A stretch of DNA of 64,000 nt from JACRIM01 sp964605185 (GCA_964605185.1 CAZSBF010000006.1:1-64000); one strand, 5' to 3'. Shown: positions 50,604-60,076, counted from the first letter of the stretch. The notes: generated from the sequence alone by a model not told the origin. Made by a program: numbers and translations.

Positions 50604-51989
50604 TCAGGGGAAAAGCAGGTTGATGAAGCCCTGGATGTCGGCGCCGTCGACGTTGCCGTCGGGTTGCATGTCGCCGCGGAGGATGTTGCAGGTTGGGTGC
50701 ATTGCGGCGTAGCCGGATGGGTCGAGCAGGGCTTGGACGAATGCGTCGATGTCGAGTGGGTCCAGGGCGCAGTTGCAGTTCAGGTTGCCGAGGGTGGGGC
50801 AGCCGACGCCGGTGAAGACGTACGCAGCGCCAGATGCGCTTGCGCTGTTGTCCGCCTGGTGGCCGTCCACGTCCGTTGCGTTGCTGTCCTCCAAGGGCGC
50901 CCCGACTACCACCGTGTCGCCCGACACGGCCACGGAGAAGCCGAAGTTGTCGCCCCCGCCCGTGTTCGACGCCTTGAGGAAGGCCTGCTGGCTCCAGACG
51001 CCGCCGCTGCGGTCGAAGACGTAGGCCGCGCCGGCGGCGAAGGCGCTGTTGTCGGCCTGGTTGCCGTTCACGCCCGTGGCGCTGCTGTCCTCTAGGTACG
51101 CCCCAACCACCACCGTGTCGCCCGAGACGGCCACCGAGTGGCCGAACTGGTCGTTCGCTCCGGTGTTCGAGGCCTTGAGGTAGGCCTGTTGGGCGATGGG
51201 GTCGACGGTGAGCGGGTAGACGGCATTCGAATCATCGATAGCGATTCGAATGAATGACGAATGGCAAAGAGCGAATGGCGAATGAGTGACGCCATCGTCG
51301 ACAAGTTCAAACCATGTGGGAACGGCGACTCCTGCGGCATCGAGTACCTTCAGGCCGTTGTAATTCATGGCCGCAGCACCAGACTCGTTTTCGAAAGAGA
51401 TGTTCCGCCCGTCGGCGGTAATTCTTGGGTGCAGTCCACCGCGGACGGCGAGTGTGAAATGCAAGATGGAATCGTCGCCGGGCGGGCGCTTGTGTACGGT
51501 GTAGCCGTGTTCGAGGCCGCGGGGGTCGTTGATGTACCACTCGGTTAGCGCATCGTCCCATTCGTACTCGACGTGGCCGCCCTTTGCGTCGATGCAGCGG
51601 GGCGCGATAACGAGCTGATTCGCGTCGCCGCGTCCGTAGCTGACCAGATCGAGGCCCCACGACCAGCCGCCGGAATCGGGTGATGTGATGAAGCCTCGCC
51701 CGTCGAAGCGGGTTTGCCATTGCTGGCCGTGATTGCGGGCGACGAAGCCGCCTTCGGCTGCGAAGGCTTTGTGGCGATTGGATTCGTAAGCGGCGCGGAT
51801 GCTCGACCAATCGGAGGCGGCGAGTCCGTCGGGTGTGTTGCCGGAAGGCCGGTGGTTTTGCAGGTCTTCTGAGAAAGAGATTGCCGAATTGGCCGCGAGC
51901 CAGAAAGCGGCGGCGATGGCGAGGAGGGGGCGGGCCGAAAGGATGCGATACGATTGCGTGATGACGAACACGTCAATGCTCCATTTCAT
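50604..51989 (-). CDS. Secreted FG-GAP-repeat protein with dockerin-like C-terminus
   Basis: A 461-aa exported protein. The signal peptide spans about 1-40. An N-terminal ~220-residue domain rich in Trp/Asp (WSWGLDLVSYGRGD, EYEWDDALTEWYIND) is followed by two FG-GAP-type repeats (FGHSVAVSGDTVVVGAYLEDS and a near copy, with a shared YLKASNTG lead-in). A C-terminal ~55 residues (DPLDIDAFVQALLDP, PDGNVDGADIQGFINLLFP) resemble a dockerin type I pair of calcium loops. Only two FG-GAP units is few, so repeats may have been lost. Cell-surface binding or cellulosome-like attachment is possible. Confidence 0.8.
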   Translation of the reverse strand: MKWSIDVFVITQSYRILSARPLLAIAAAFWLAANSAISFSEDLQNHRPSGNTPDGLAASDWSSIRAAYESNRHKAFAAEGGFVARNHGQQWQTRFDGRGFITSPDSGGWSWGLDLVSYGRGDANQLVIAPRCIDAKGGHVEYEWDDALTEWYINDPRGLEHGYTVHKRPPGDDSILHFTLAVRGGLHPRITADGRNISFENESGAAAMNYNGLKVLDAAGVAVPTWFELVDDGVTHSPFALCHSSFIRIAIDDSNAVYPLTVDPIAQQAYLKASNTGANDQFGHSVAVSGDTVVVGAYLEDSSATGVNGNQADNSAFAAGAAYVFDRSGGVWSQQAFLKASNTGGGDNFGFSVAVSGDTVVVGAPLEDSNATDVDGHQADNSASASGAAYVFTGVGCPTLGNLNCNCALDPLDIDAFVQALLDPSGYAAMHPTCNILRGDMQPDGNVDGADIQGFINLLFP

Positions 51990-52158
51990 GGTGTCTCATC
52001 CGCGGTTGGCATGGCCCGCAGGGTTTTCTTTCCCTGTGCATGTGTCATAAGCAGAGATAATTATACCGATTCTGCGGCGGCGACTGCAAATAGTGGCGAA
52101 GGGTGGCGCCAACTTATTAGGCCCCCTCATGGGCGGCAGCCTTTTTCCTGTTCGCCAC

Positions 52159-52478
52159 GGGTCAACGGAGTTGACCCATGCCACCCCGATGGCCGGACCT
52201 GTTGGACGACGAGCCTGTGCAGGTGGTTGGCGCTGGTTCGTTGGGAGAATTGAGCGAAGGCGGTGGGTTGAGTACAACCCACCCTACGGGTTTAGACTCG
52301 CGGGAGTGAATTGTCTCCAAGGCGACTCTTCGACTCGCGCCAGCACGAGCCGGAAACACTCCGTCGCCCCTGCCGGGGCTTTGTTGTTCGTGCGTACATT
52401 TTCCACGGGCTCGCGCCCGTGGCTACGATCCAGCGCCCCTGTCGGGGCTGCTTTCGTACATCATGCCGGGAGCATGAT
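52159..52478. repeat. Cluster of six different hairpin palindromes upstream of pyk
   Basis: Perfect short palindromes: GGGTCAA-CGGAG-TTGACCC (52159-52177), GGTGGGTTG-AGTA-CAACCCACC (52262-52283), GCCCC-TGCC-GGGGC (52366-52379), CCACGGGC-TCGC-GCCCGTGG (52403-52422), GCCCC-TGTC-GGGGC (52435-52448) and ATCATGC-CGGGA-GCATGAT (52460-52478). All have 4- or 5-base loops. They fill the gene-free gap 51990-52523. Several look like dispersed repeats known from many bacterial genomes. Confidence 0.8.
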
Positions 52479-52523
52479 CCGATCCTTTAACGCAAGAACG
52501 TTGGAAAGCTTGCGGAGTTCGAC

Positions 52524-53975
52524 ATGATTCATACTCGCATCATTGCCACCATCGGTCCGGCGTCGGATTCGTCTGAGAAGCTTGGACAGTTGATTGATGC
52601 CGGGGTGAATGTGTTTCGGCTGAACTTCTCGCATGGGGAGCTGGCGCAACATGCGGCGGCGCTGGAGCGGATCAAGGCGGCGCGGGAGCAGCGGGGCGTG
52701 CATGTGGCGGTGATGGGGGATTTGTGCGGGCCGAAGATTCGGGTGGACACGGTCGAGGGTGGATCGTTCATGCTCGCGGCGGGGGATCGGATTGAGGTGG
52801 TTCGCGAGCATGTGGCCGGTACGCGCGGGCGCATCTCGACGAATCGGCCGGAGCTGGTCGGCGAGGCGAAGGTGGGGCATCGGCTGCTGATCGACGATGG
52901 CAACGTGCGGCTGCGTGTGGAGAGTACATCGGGGAAATCGCTTCAGTGCATGTGCGAAGTAGGCGGGGCGGTGAGTTCGCGAAAGGGCGTGAACGTGCCC
53001 GACACCGATCTGGTGATGTCGGCGCTGACCGACAAGGATCGGGCCGATCTGGCGTGGGCCATGGAGAATCGGCTCGATTACATCGCGATGTCGTTTGTGC
53101 GGACGGCGGCCGATCTGCGGGAGCTGCGTGATTTGATGCCGCTGTCGAATTGCGAGACGCGGGTGGTGGCGAAGATCGAGACGCCGCAGGCGGCGCGGCA
53201 TCTGGAGGAGATCATCGAGTCGGCGGATGCGGTGCTGGTGGCGCGCGGGGACATGGGCGTGGAGATGGAGCTGGCGCAGGTGCCGATCATTCAGAAGCGC
53301 ATCACGCGGCTCTGTCGAAAGGCGGGGAAGCCGGCGATCATCGCGACGCAGATGTTGCAGTCGATGGTGTCCAGCCCGACGGCGACGCGGGCCGAGGTGA
53401 GCGACGTGGCGAATGCGATTCTCGATTCGGCCGATGCGGTGATGCTCAGTGCGGAGACGTCGGTGGGCCAGTATCCGGTTGAGAGTGTGGCGATGATGGC
53501 GGGCATCGCGGCGGAGACGGAGTCGTTTGTCGATGAGGCGGGGGAGGCCGGGCAGGTGGAGGTTTCGGCGAGTATGCGGCCGGTGGCGACGGCGGTGGCG
53601 CATGGTGCAGCGCTTCTGGCGCGGGAGCTTCATGCGAAGTTGGTGGCGGTGTGGACGCAGACGGGGAACACGGCGCGGCTGCTCAGCAAGAGCCGGCTGG
53701 GTGTGCCGGTGGTGGGGCTTTCGCCGGATGAGCATGTGTGTCGGCGGATGTGCATGTATTACGGGGTGCGGCCGTTCCAGCTTGCGCGGAAGGAGCGGAT
53801 TACGGAGATGCTTCGGGATGTGGATGAGGCGTTGCTATCACATGGGGCGACGAAGCGCGGGGATTTGATCGTGGTGGTGGCGGGGACGCGGTTGAAGGAA
53901 GTGGGGGCGACGAATGCGCTGTTGATACACCTTGTGGGTGGGACGGCGGATGGGATGCCGGCGATAACGGGGTGA
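52524..53975 (+). CDS. pyk: Pyruvate kinase
   Basis: A 483-aa glycolytic enzyme making pyruvate and ATP from phosphoenolpyruvate and ADP. Conserved elements are TRIIATIGPAS, VFRLNFSHG, MGDLCGPKIRV, VVAKIETPQAARHLEEI (catalytic Lys and metal-binding Glu), the RGDMGVE loop, ATQMLQSM and SAETSVGQYPVE. A C-terminal allosteric domain follows (~350-483). Length is normal. The last quarter is more G-rich than the rest. The leader region is packed with palindromes. Confidence 0.97.
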   Translation: MIHTRIIATIGPASDSSEKLGQLIDAGVNVFRLNFSHGELAQHAAALERIKAAREQRGVHVAVMGDLCGPKIRVDTVEGGSFMLAAGDRIEVVREHVAGTRGRISTNRPELVGEAKVGHRLLIDDGNVRLRVESTSGKSLQCMCEVGGAVSSRKGVNVPDTDLVMSALTDKDRADLAWAMENRLDYIAMSFVRTAADLRELRDLMPLSNCETRVVAKIETPQAARHLEEIIESADAVLVARGDMGVEMELAQVPIIQKRITRLCRKAGKPAIIATQMLQSMVSSPTATRAEVSDVANAILDSADAVMLSAETSVGQYPVESVAMMAGIAAETESFVDEAGEAGQVEVSASMRPVATAVAHGAALLARELHAKLVAVWTQTGNTARLLSKSRLGVPVVGLSPDEHVCRRMCMYYGVRPFQLARKERITEMLRDVDEALLSHGATKRGDLIVVVAGTRLKEVGATNALLIHLVGGTADGMPAITG

Positions 53976-54062
53976 TTTTCGGGAGCGCAAGCCCGTGACA
54001 TTGGGGCCGATCATTGGTTATAATGGTCGTTGCGTCCTTCCCCAAGCAGAGAGTTTCCATAC

Positions 54063-54983
54063 GTGTCTTCGCGCAACCATCGATTGATGCGGGCGGGCTT
54101 TACCCTGCTCGAATTGCTTGTCGTCATCGGGATCATCTCGTTGATGCTGGCCATATTGCTTCCGGCGTTGTCCAAGGCTCGCGAGGCGAGCAAGGCATCG
54201 GCATGTCTTTCCAATCAGCGGCAGGTGGGCATCGCGGCGCGGATGTACATGGACTATTACGAGGGGGGACTCTATCACCACCATGAAGGCTGGGTGCTGG
54301 ATGATGGGTCGCAGGTGGAAGAGTTGCCGGCGACTCCGGGTGGTTGCGTCGGCGGCGGGCTGGGAAACAGTCAGGCCGAGAAGCCGTGGGTGATATTCTT
54401 TCAGCCATTCCTTGATAGTCGTACGGTGGCGTTTTGCCCATCCGACCCGACGAAAAAGTCGCGCAAGCTGGCGACGGACCTCATGAATTTCAACGGGTGT
54501 ATTGAGCGAGTGGATGATCCGTTGCCGGTGGATTGCGAATTGTCGATTGCCGAGGGGGAGAAGCTGACGATTGAGAGTTATTTGATCAATTCCATTTTCA
54601 CGCATCGATCGGCGCGGTATGCGGTGGAGGGTGTGCTGCCGGGCTTCGCGACGGATACGGTCGTAGCGGGAATGAGGAACAAGAGCCTCATTATGTTTTC
54701 CGAACGGAACTCCGAGGCGCTCAATGCGCCGGAGAACGAGGCGTTTGGCAGCATTATCCAGGACGACTACGACACGTGGGTGGGCGAGGCGGCGCTGGTT
54801 CAATGGGGGGATGAGGCCGGCCGGTTTTCGAACGAGGGGTGGATTCGATACAACCGCCACGGGTCCAAGGGCAACTACATTTACGAGGATGGGCACGCGG
54901 CGACACTTCGCTGGTCCACGGCGAGGTTCCACCAATATCCCGACGCCATCGTTCGCCGGCCGCTGCAGAATCCGCCTCCATGA
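54063..54983 (+). CDS. Type II secretion/pilin-like protein with prepilin leader
   Basis: About 306 aa. A short basic leader is cut before Phe in MRAG-FTLLELLVVIG, with Glu at +5; the hydrophobic helix is followed by SKAREASKASACLSNQRQVG. This is the N-methylated prepilin pattern of the planctomycete DUF1559/GspG-like families, which are very numerous there. The C-terminal domain has two Cys pairs and an H-x-G-x-x-N-x-x-x-x-DGH motif near the end, as in H-X9-DG proteins. Start may be GTG 54063 or ATG 54087. It lies between pyk and a glycosyltransferase. Confidence 0.85.
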   Translation: MSSRNHRLMRAGFTLLELLVVIGIISLMLAILLPALSKAREASKASACLSNQRQVGIAARMYMDYYEGGLYHHHEGWVLDDGSQVEELPATPGGCVGGGLGNSQAEKPWVIFFQPFLDSRTVAFCPSDPTKKSRKLATDLMNFNGCIERVDDPLPVDCELSIAEGEKLTIESYLINSIFTHRSARYAVEGVLPGFATDTVVAGMRNKSLIMFSERNSEALNAPENEAFGSIIQDDYDTWVGEAALVQWGDEAGRFSNEGWIRYNRHGSKGNYIYEDGHAATLRWSTARFHQYPDAIVRRPLQNPPP

Positions 54984-55025
54984 GTGCGCATTCGCATTTC
55001 AACGTTGTCGTGCCGATGTAGACGC

Positions 55026-56156
55026 ATGGCGCGCGTGGTCACGATTTGTCATCCGGTTTCCAGCCTTGAGCGCGGGGGTATGGAGCGGCAGTTGCTTCAG
55101 GTGGCGGCGGGGCTTGGGGGATTTCGACATGTGATTGTGACTGGGGCGGCACCGACTGATGGTCTGTGCCACACGGATAATGCGCTTCCTGAGCATGTGA
55201 CGATTTGTCGTGAGCCGACGCGGTGGCCGGATCCGATGTGGTCGCGGCGGTTGGCGGGGGTGATGCGCGAGCGGGGGGTGGATGTTCTGCATGTCCGGAA
55301 CTTCGCGATGCTTGTGGATGCCGTCGCGGCGGCGGAGCTATCGCAGGGTGTGCGCGTGGTGTTCAGCTTTCATGGGCTGGAGTCGGCGCGGCCTGCGTGG
55401 GGCGAGTGGCGGGCGCGGGTGATTCGCGAGGCGCTGTTGCGGTGTGATGCGCGATGGACGGTGAGCCGTCGGGCGGTGCGGCCGGTGTGTGAGGTGCTTG
55501 GGCTTCCGATTGATTTCTTTGAGTCGATGCCGAACGGTGTTGATACGAGTTGCTTTTGTCCGGCGGATGACTCGCGGTCGAATCGAACGGCGCTGGGGCT
55601 TCCGGTTGACCGGGCAGTGGTGCTTTGCGTGGGGAATCTTAAGCCGGTGAAGGGGCATGAGTTTTTGCTGCGGGCGGTGGAGCGGCTGAGCGGCGGCGCT
55701 CGCGAGGCGTGCTTTGTTTTCGTGGGGCGGGATTATCTTGGTGGGCGTCTTCAGCGCGACGCTGCGACGATTCGCGGCGCGGATGTGCGGTTCGTTGGGG
55801 AGCGCGAGGATCTTGCGGCGTGGTATCGGGCGGCGAATGTGTTTGTGCTGCCGTCGTTGTGGGAGGGGTGTTCGAATGCGCTGTTGGAGGCGATGGCGAC
55901 GGGCGTGGCGTGTATCGCGACGGATGTGGGTGGAAATGGTGAGTTGATCGAACACGAGCGAACGGGGGTGCTGGTGCCGGCGGCGGATGCAGCGGCTCTG
56001 GCCGATTCGATTACGCGGCTGCTGGGTGACGCGACGCGCCGAAATTGCCTGGGTCGTGCGGCGCGGGGGCGTGTGGAGGCCGCGCACAGTTTGCCCGTCA
56101 GCCTGGCGCGATATGCCGACCGATATAGCTCATTGGCGGGGATGGCGGTCGCTTGA
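55026..56156 (+). CDS. Family-4-type glycosyltransferase
   Basis: A 376-aa GT-B glycosyltransferase. The N-terminal domain has the GGMERQLLQVAAGL loop. The C-terminal domain has VGNLKPVKGHEFLLRA, VGEREDLAAWYRAANVFVLPSLWEGCSNALLEAMA (the E-x7-E donor-sugar motif, quoted in parts: PSLWEGCSN, ALLEAMA) and TDVGGNGELI. It probably adds a sugar to a lipid-linked surface polysaccharide. ATG 55026 removes an out-of-family N-terminus. Downstream is an export permease. Confidence 0.93.
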   Translation: MARVVTICHPVSSLERGGMERQLLQVAAGLGGFRHVIVTGAAPTDGLCHTDNALPEHVTICREPTRWPDPMWSRRLAGVMRERGVDVLHVRNFAMLVDAVAAAELSQGVRVVFSFHGLESARPAWGEWRARVIREALLRCDARWTVSRRAVRPVCEVLGLPIDFFESMPNGVDTSCFCPADDSRSNRTALGLPVDRAVVLCVGNLKPVKGHEFLLRAVERLSGGAREACFVFVGRDYLGGRLQRDAATIRGADVRFVGEREDLAAWYRAANVFVLPSLWEGCSNALLEAMATGVACIATDVGGNGELIEHERTGVLVPAADAAALADSITRLLGDATRRNCLGRAARGRVEAAHSLPVSLARYADRYSSLAGMAVA

Positions 56157-56187
56157 TCGTCGATCCGCGCGGGGAGCCGATTGCAGG

Positions 56188-57051
56188 ATGAGTTCGATTG
56201 CATCGTCACAAGTCGCCGGGGCCGTTGGGGTGATTCCGCGCCTGCGGAGGTTGGGGGCTTATCGTGAACTGACGTGGATGCTGACGTGGCGCGACATTCG
56301 CGTGCGCTACAAGCATTCGATGCTTGGGGCGGCGTGGGCGGTGATCCCGCCGGTGATGATGATGGGCATCTTCACGTTTGTGTTTGGGACGGTGAGTCAG
56401 CTTAATCCGCAGACTTTGACGGGGCATGCGTCGCTGCCCTATTCGTTGTTTGCGTTGTCGGGGTTGGTGCCGTGGACGTTCTTCGCGAACAGTTTGCAGG
56501 CGGCGACGATCTCGCTTGTTTCCAATCGGCAGCTAATTACGAAGATCTACTTCCCGCGCGAGGTGTTCCCGGTGGCGGCGGTGGGGAGCGCGTTCATCGA
56601 TTTTGTGATTTCGACGGTGGTGCTGGTCGCGTTTGCGTTGTTTGTGCACCTTGGCGGTGGGGCGTGGCGCTTCGAGATTGGTTGGCCGATGCTGGCGTTG
56701 CCGGTGGTGATTGTGGTGCAGCTTGCGTTGACGGTGGGCATCGGGCTGCTGCTTTCGATGGCGAATCTGTTTTACCGCGACGTGGGCTTTCTGTTTCGGT
56801 CGTTCATCCAGTTGTGGATGTTCGTGACGTGCGTGGTGTATCAACTGGAGCCGGTGGCGGCGTGGAAGCGGGCGTTGATCCAGTTGAACCCGATGACGCC
56901 GATCATCCGGGCGTATCGGGATTGCCTGCTGATGAATCGCAACCCGTTCGACTGGAACTTTGTGCAGGCGTCGCTGTTTTCGGTTGCCGTGCTGGCGTTG
57001 GGGTGGTTGTGGTTCTCGCGGCGCGAGTTTGATTTTGCCGAGCGGGCCTAG
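56188..57051 (+). CDS. ABC-2 polysaccharide-export permease (Wzm/KpsM-like)
   Basis: A 287-aa membrane permease with six hydrophobic helices. RELTWMLTWRDIRVRYKHSMLGAAWAVI at the N-terminus (quoted in parts: LTWRDIRVRYKHS, LGAAWAVIPPV) is the hallmark of lipopolysaccharide/teichoic-acid exporters, with YSLFALSGLVPWTFF, KIYFPREVFPV and NPMTPIIRAYRD. Normally its ATPase (Wzt/KpsT) is adjacent, but the next gene here is ychF, so the ATPase must lie elsewhere. ATG 56188, preceded by GGGGAG. It follows the glycosyltransferase by 31 bases. Confidence 0.9.
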   Translation: MSSIASSQVAGAVGVIPRLRRLGAYRELTWMLTWRDIRVRYKHSMLGAAWAVIPPVMMMGIFTFVFGTVSQLNPQTLTGHASLPYSLFALSGLVPWTFFANSLQAATISLVSNRQLITKIYFPREVFPVAAVGSAFIDFVISTVVLVAFALFVHLGGGAWRFEIGWPMLALPVVIVVQLALTVGIGLLLSMANLFYRDVGFLFRSFIQLWMFVTCVVYQLEPVAAWKRALIQLNPMTPIIRAYRDCLLMNRNPFDWNFVQASLFSVAVLALGWLWFSRREFDFAERA

Positions 57052-57156
57052 GGGCGAAGTTAGATTTCGAGCTTATACGTATGTCGACATGACACAGGGC
57101 TAGCGCCGCTGTGCTCGGATTGGCCCGAACCCCGCCTGCATCCACCGATCCACATG

Positions 57157-57171
57157 ATGGGAAGTTCCCAT
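57157..57171. promoter_or_regulatory. 15-bp palindrome before ychF
   Basis: ATGGGAA-G-TTCCCAT, a perfect palindrome 12 bases upstream of the ychF ATG. It could be an operator or a small hairpin over the ribosome site; I know no regulator for it. Confidence 0.35.
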
Positions 57172-57183
57172 TAGAATGCGTCC

Positions 57184-58248
57184 ATGAAATTTGCACTCAT
57201 TGGTCCTCCCCAATCCGGAAAATCCACGCTCTTTGACGCCGTCAGCGGGCAGCGTCTTGACCCTACTCATGCGCCCGGCGAGCGGATCGCGTCAGTGGCG
57301 GTGCCCGATTCGCGGCTGGACTATCTCTCGGAGATTTACAAGCCCAAGAAATACACGCCGGCACATATGGAGTTCATCGATCTGCCGGGTGTGAGCCTGG
57401 CGGATGCGCACGGGCAGGCGGAGTTTCGCAAGGCGATGGCGACGGTTCGCAAGTGCGACGGGATCGTCATGGTGGTGCGCGGTTTTGAGTCGGACAGTGT
57501 GGCGGCGTATCGGAACCGGGTGAACGCCAAGGCTGACATCGACGAGTTGCACACCGAGCTGATCTTCGCCGACCTTGAGCAGGTGATGAATCGGATTGAG
57601 AAGCTGGAGAAGAGCGTGCTCAAGCCGACGAAGACGCGCGATGCGGAGATTCGCGAACTGGCGATGATGAAGCGGGTGCGCGAGGCGCTGGAGAAAGAGG
57701 CGCCGGTCTCGACGGCGATTCACAACGATGAGGAGCGGGGCATTGCGACGAGCTTTGGCTTTCTGACGCTTAAGCCGGTGCTGGTGGTTGTGAACGTGGG
57801 TGAGTCGCAGGTGGCGGCGGATGCGCCGTTTCAACACGAGCATGCCCGGGCGACGATTGCGATGTCGGCGGAGATCGAGGCGGAGATCGCGCGGCTGGAG
57901 GATGCGGATCGCACGGCGTTTCTGGCGGACCTCGGGCTGAAGGAGGCGGCGAAGCTGCGACTTATTCGCACGTGCTACGACGCCGTGGGGTTGTGTTCGT
58001 TTCTGACGTGCGGCGAGGACGAGGTACGTGCGTGGACGATCTTCCGCAACACGCAGGCGGTTGATGCGGCGGGCAAGATTCACAGCGATATTCAGCGCGG
58101 CTTCATCAAGGCGGAAGTCGTGGCGTTTGACGACTTCAAGGCGAACAAGGACATGCGCGGGGCCAAGGCGGCGAACAAGGTGCGCCTCGAGCCGAAGCAT
58201 TATGTCGTGCTGGATGGGGATATCATCAACTTTCGGTTCAATGTCTGA
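57184..58248 (+). CDS. ychF: YchF/OLA1-family ATPase
   Basis: A 354-aa ribosome-associated P-loop NTPase that prefers ATP. The P-loop is GPPQSGKST rather than the usual GxPNVGKST; G3 is DLPGV, and G4 is NVGE, the altered specificity motif typical of YchF. A coiled-coil insertion lies at about 115-185 and a C-terminal TGS domain (~270-354) ends VLDGDIINFRFNV. Family members take part in oxidative-stress responses and translation. No operon partner is evident. Confidence 0.93.
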   Translation: MKFALIGPPQSGKSTLFDAVSGQRLDPTHAPGERIASVAVPDSRLDYLSEIYKPKKYTPAHMEFIDLPGVSLADAHGQAEFRKAMATVRKCDGIVMVVRGFESDSVAAYRNRVNAKADIDELHTELIFADLEQVMNRIEKLEKSVLKPTKTRDAEIRELAMMKRVREALEKEAPVSTAIHNDEERGIATSFGFLTLKPVLVVVNVGESQVAADAPFQHEHARATIAMSAEIEAEIARLEDADRTAFLADLGLKEAAKLRLIRTCYDAVGLCSFLTCGEDEVRAWTIFRNTQAVDAAGKIHSDIQRGFIKAEVVAFDDFKANKDMRGAKAANKVRLEPKHYVVLDGDIINFRFNV

Positions 58249-58280
58249 GGCCGGTTGGGTCGCGGCGAGGTGCAACTCGA

Positions 58281-60065
58281 ATGTCGCGCGTGAGCCAGCC
58301 GCCGATTCGTTGGTCGCTCGTGGCGGTCCTTGTGATCGGGGCGGCGGTTGCGGCGGCGTATTTCAATTCGCTGACGGTTCCATTTCTGTTTGATGATAAG
58401 CGGTCGATCCCGGAGAACCCGCACGTTCGGCAGGTGTTTCCGCTTGGGGTGAGCATGGGGGCGCCGCCGCAGTCGACAGTGGCGGGCCGGCCCGTTGTGG
58501 CGCTTTCGCTTGCGTTGAATTATGCGGCCTGCGGGCTGGAGGTGCGCGGGTATCACGTTGTAAACGTCTTGATTCACTTTGCGTGCGCTCTGCTTTTGTT
58601 TGCGGTGATTCGGCGATGTTTGATTGCGGTGAACGGAGGGGTGTTCACCGCGGCTTCGGCCGGGGCGATTGCGCTGGCTGTGGCGCTGGTGTGGGCTGTG
58701 CATCCGATTCAGTCGATGTGTGTGACGTATGTCATCCAGCGGGCCGAGTCGCTGATGAGTTTTTTCCTGTTGGTAACGGTGTATGCGTCGATTCGTGCGA
58801 TTGACTCGCGTTGGGTGTGGGGGCTGGTCGCGGTGGTGTCGTGCCTGCTGAGCGCGGGGTGCAAAGAAGTTGCGGTAGTGATTCCGGTGCTGGTGGTGGT
58901 GATCGACCGGGTGATTTTTTTCCCTGTGTTTGCGGATCAATGGCGCAAACGAAAGTGGCTTTATCTCGGGTTGGCGACTTCGTGGGTGTTGTTGGCGGTG
59001 CTTAATCGGGCTGGGCCGCGAAGCGATTCTGCCGGGGGGGGGCTGGGGTCGATCACGCCGTGGCAATACCTGCGAACGCAGCCGGAGGTGCTGATGCACT
59101 ATGTTCGGCTTTCGCTGTGGCCGCATCCGCTTTGTCTTGACTATGACTGGCCGATTGCAAATGGGTGGTTACGAGTCGCGGGATTCGGTGCCGTAACTGT
59201 CGGGCTGGTTGTGTTCACGGTGCGAGGCGTAATTGCGAGGCGGCCGTGGGCGCTACTACCGGCTACGGCGATGCTCGTGTTGGCGCCGACGTCGAGTGTC
59301 ATACCGCTTCTGGGGGTTGCTTCGGAGCACCGGATGTACCTGCCGCTTGCGATGGGGTGTCTTGCGGTGGAGTTGGCGGGCCGACGACTTCTGCGCGGTC
59401 GATCGGGCATCGGGGTTGGCGCTGTGGTGATTGTTGCCACCGCGCTGTCCGTGTTGACGCACCAGCGAAACGAGGCGTATCAATCGGCAGTCAGCATCTG
59501 GAGCGATGTGGTGGCGCAGCGGCCGCGGAACATTCGCGCGCGGAATAATCTGGGGAACGAGTTGCATCGGGTCGGCCAGAATGAGGCGGCGGTTCGCGAA
59601 TATCAGGCGGCGCTGGGGGTCGATCCCGCGCGGTTCGATGTGCTCTACAACCTTGGGGTGGCGCAGCTTGATCTGCAACGGCTGGAGGATGCAGCCAATT
59701 CGTTTCGAGAGGCGATTCGACTCAATCCGCGAGATGGAAATGTCCGGGCGATCCTCGGGCACACGCTCAGGGTGGCCGGACGGGCGGAGGAGGCGCTACC
59801 GCAGTTGCAGGAGGCCGTGGCGCTGCTACCTGGATATGTTCGGGCACAGGATGAACTTGCGCTCACGCTTCAGGCGCTGGGGCGAACGCAGGAAGCGGTG
59901 GCCGCGTATGAGTCGTTTGCGGAGTCGCTGGTGCGGTCGGGTCGGGCGGGCGAGGCTGCGGCGATGATAGAGAAGGCGATCGGGCTGTGCGATGCGACGC
60001 GCGATGCAGCGATGGTCGAGCGGCTTCGCGGGCGGTTGGCCGACCTTCAACGGGGCCGGCGCTGA
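58281..60065 (+). CDS. TMTC-like membrane protein with C-terminal TPRs
   Basis: A 594-aa membrane protein. About ten hydrophobic segments (15-410) follow the order of GT-C mannosyltransferases of the TMTC type: FLFDDKRSI with the Asp pair expected in the first loop, AGRPVVALSLALNYA, then HPIQSMCVTYVIQRAESL. Three or four TPRs end the protein (~420-590: NNLGNELHRVGQNEAAVREY, NLGVAQLDLQRLEDAANSF). It may glycosylate proteins or act in polysaccharide assembly; activity cannot be judged. GAGGTG precedes the ATG, 32 bases after ychF. Confidence 0.85.
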   Translation: MSRVSQPPIRWSLVAVLVIGAAVAAAYFNSLTVPFLFDDKRSIPENPHVRQVFPLGVSMGAPPQSTVAGRPVVALSLALNYAACGLEVRGYHVVNVLIHFACALLLFAVIRRCLIAVNGGVFTAASAGAIALAVALVWAVHPIQSMCVTYVIQRAESLMSFFLLVTVYASIRAIDSRWVWGLVAVVSCLLSAGCKEVAVVIPVLVVVIDRVIFFPVFADQWRKRKWLYLGLATSWVLLAVLNRAGPRSDSAGGGLGSITPWQYLRTQPEVLMHYVRLSLWPHPLCLDYDWPIANGWLRVAGFGAVTVGLVVFTVRGVIARRPWALLPATAMLVLAPTSSVIPLLGVASEHRMYLPLAMGCLAVELAGRRLLRGRSGIGVGAVVIVATALSVLTHQRNEAYQSAVSIWSDVVAQRPRNIRARNNLGNELHRVGQNEAAVREYQAALGVDPARFDVLYNLGVAQLDLQRLEDAANSFREAIRLNPRDGNVRAILGHTLRVAGRAEEALPQLQEAVALLPGYVRAQDELALTLQALGRTQEAVAAYESFAESLVRSGRAGEAAAMIEKAIGLCDATRDAAMVERLRGRLADLQRGRR

Positions 60066-60076
60066 TCGGGCACGAT

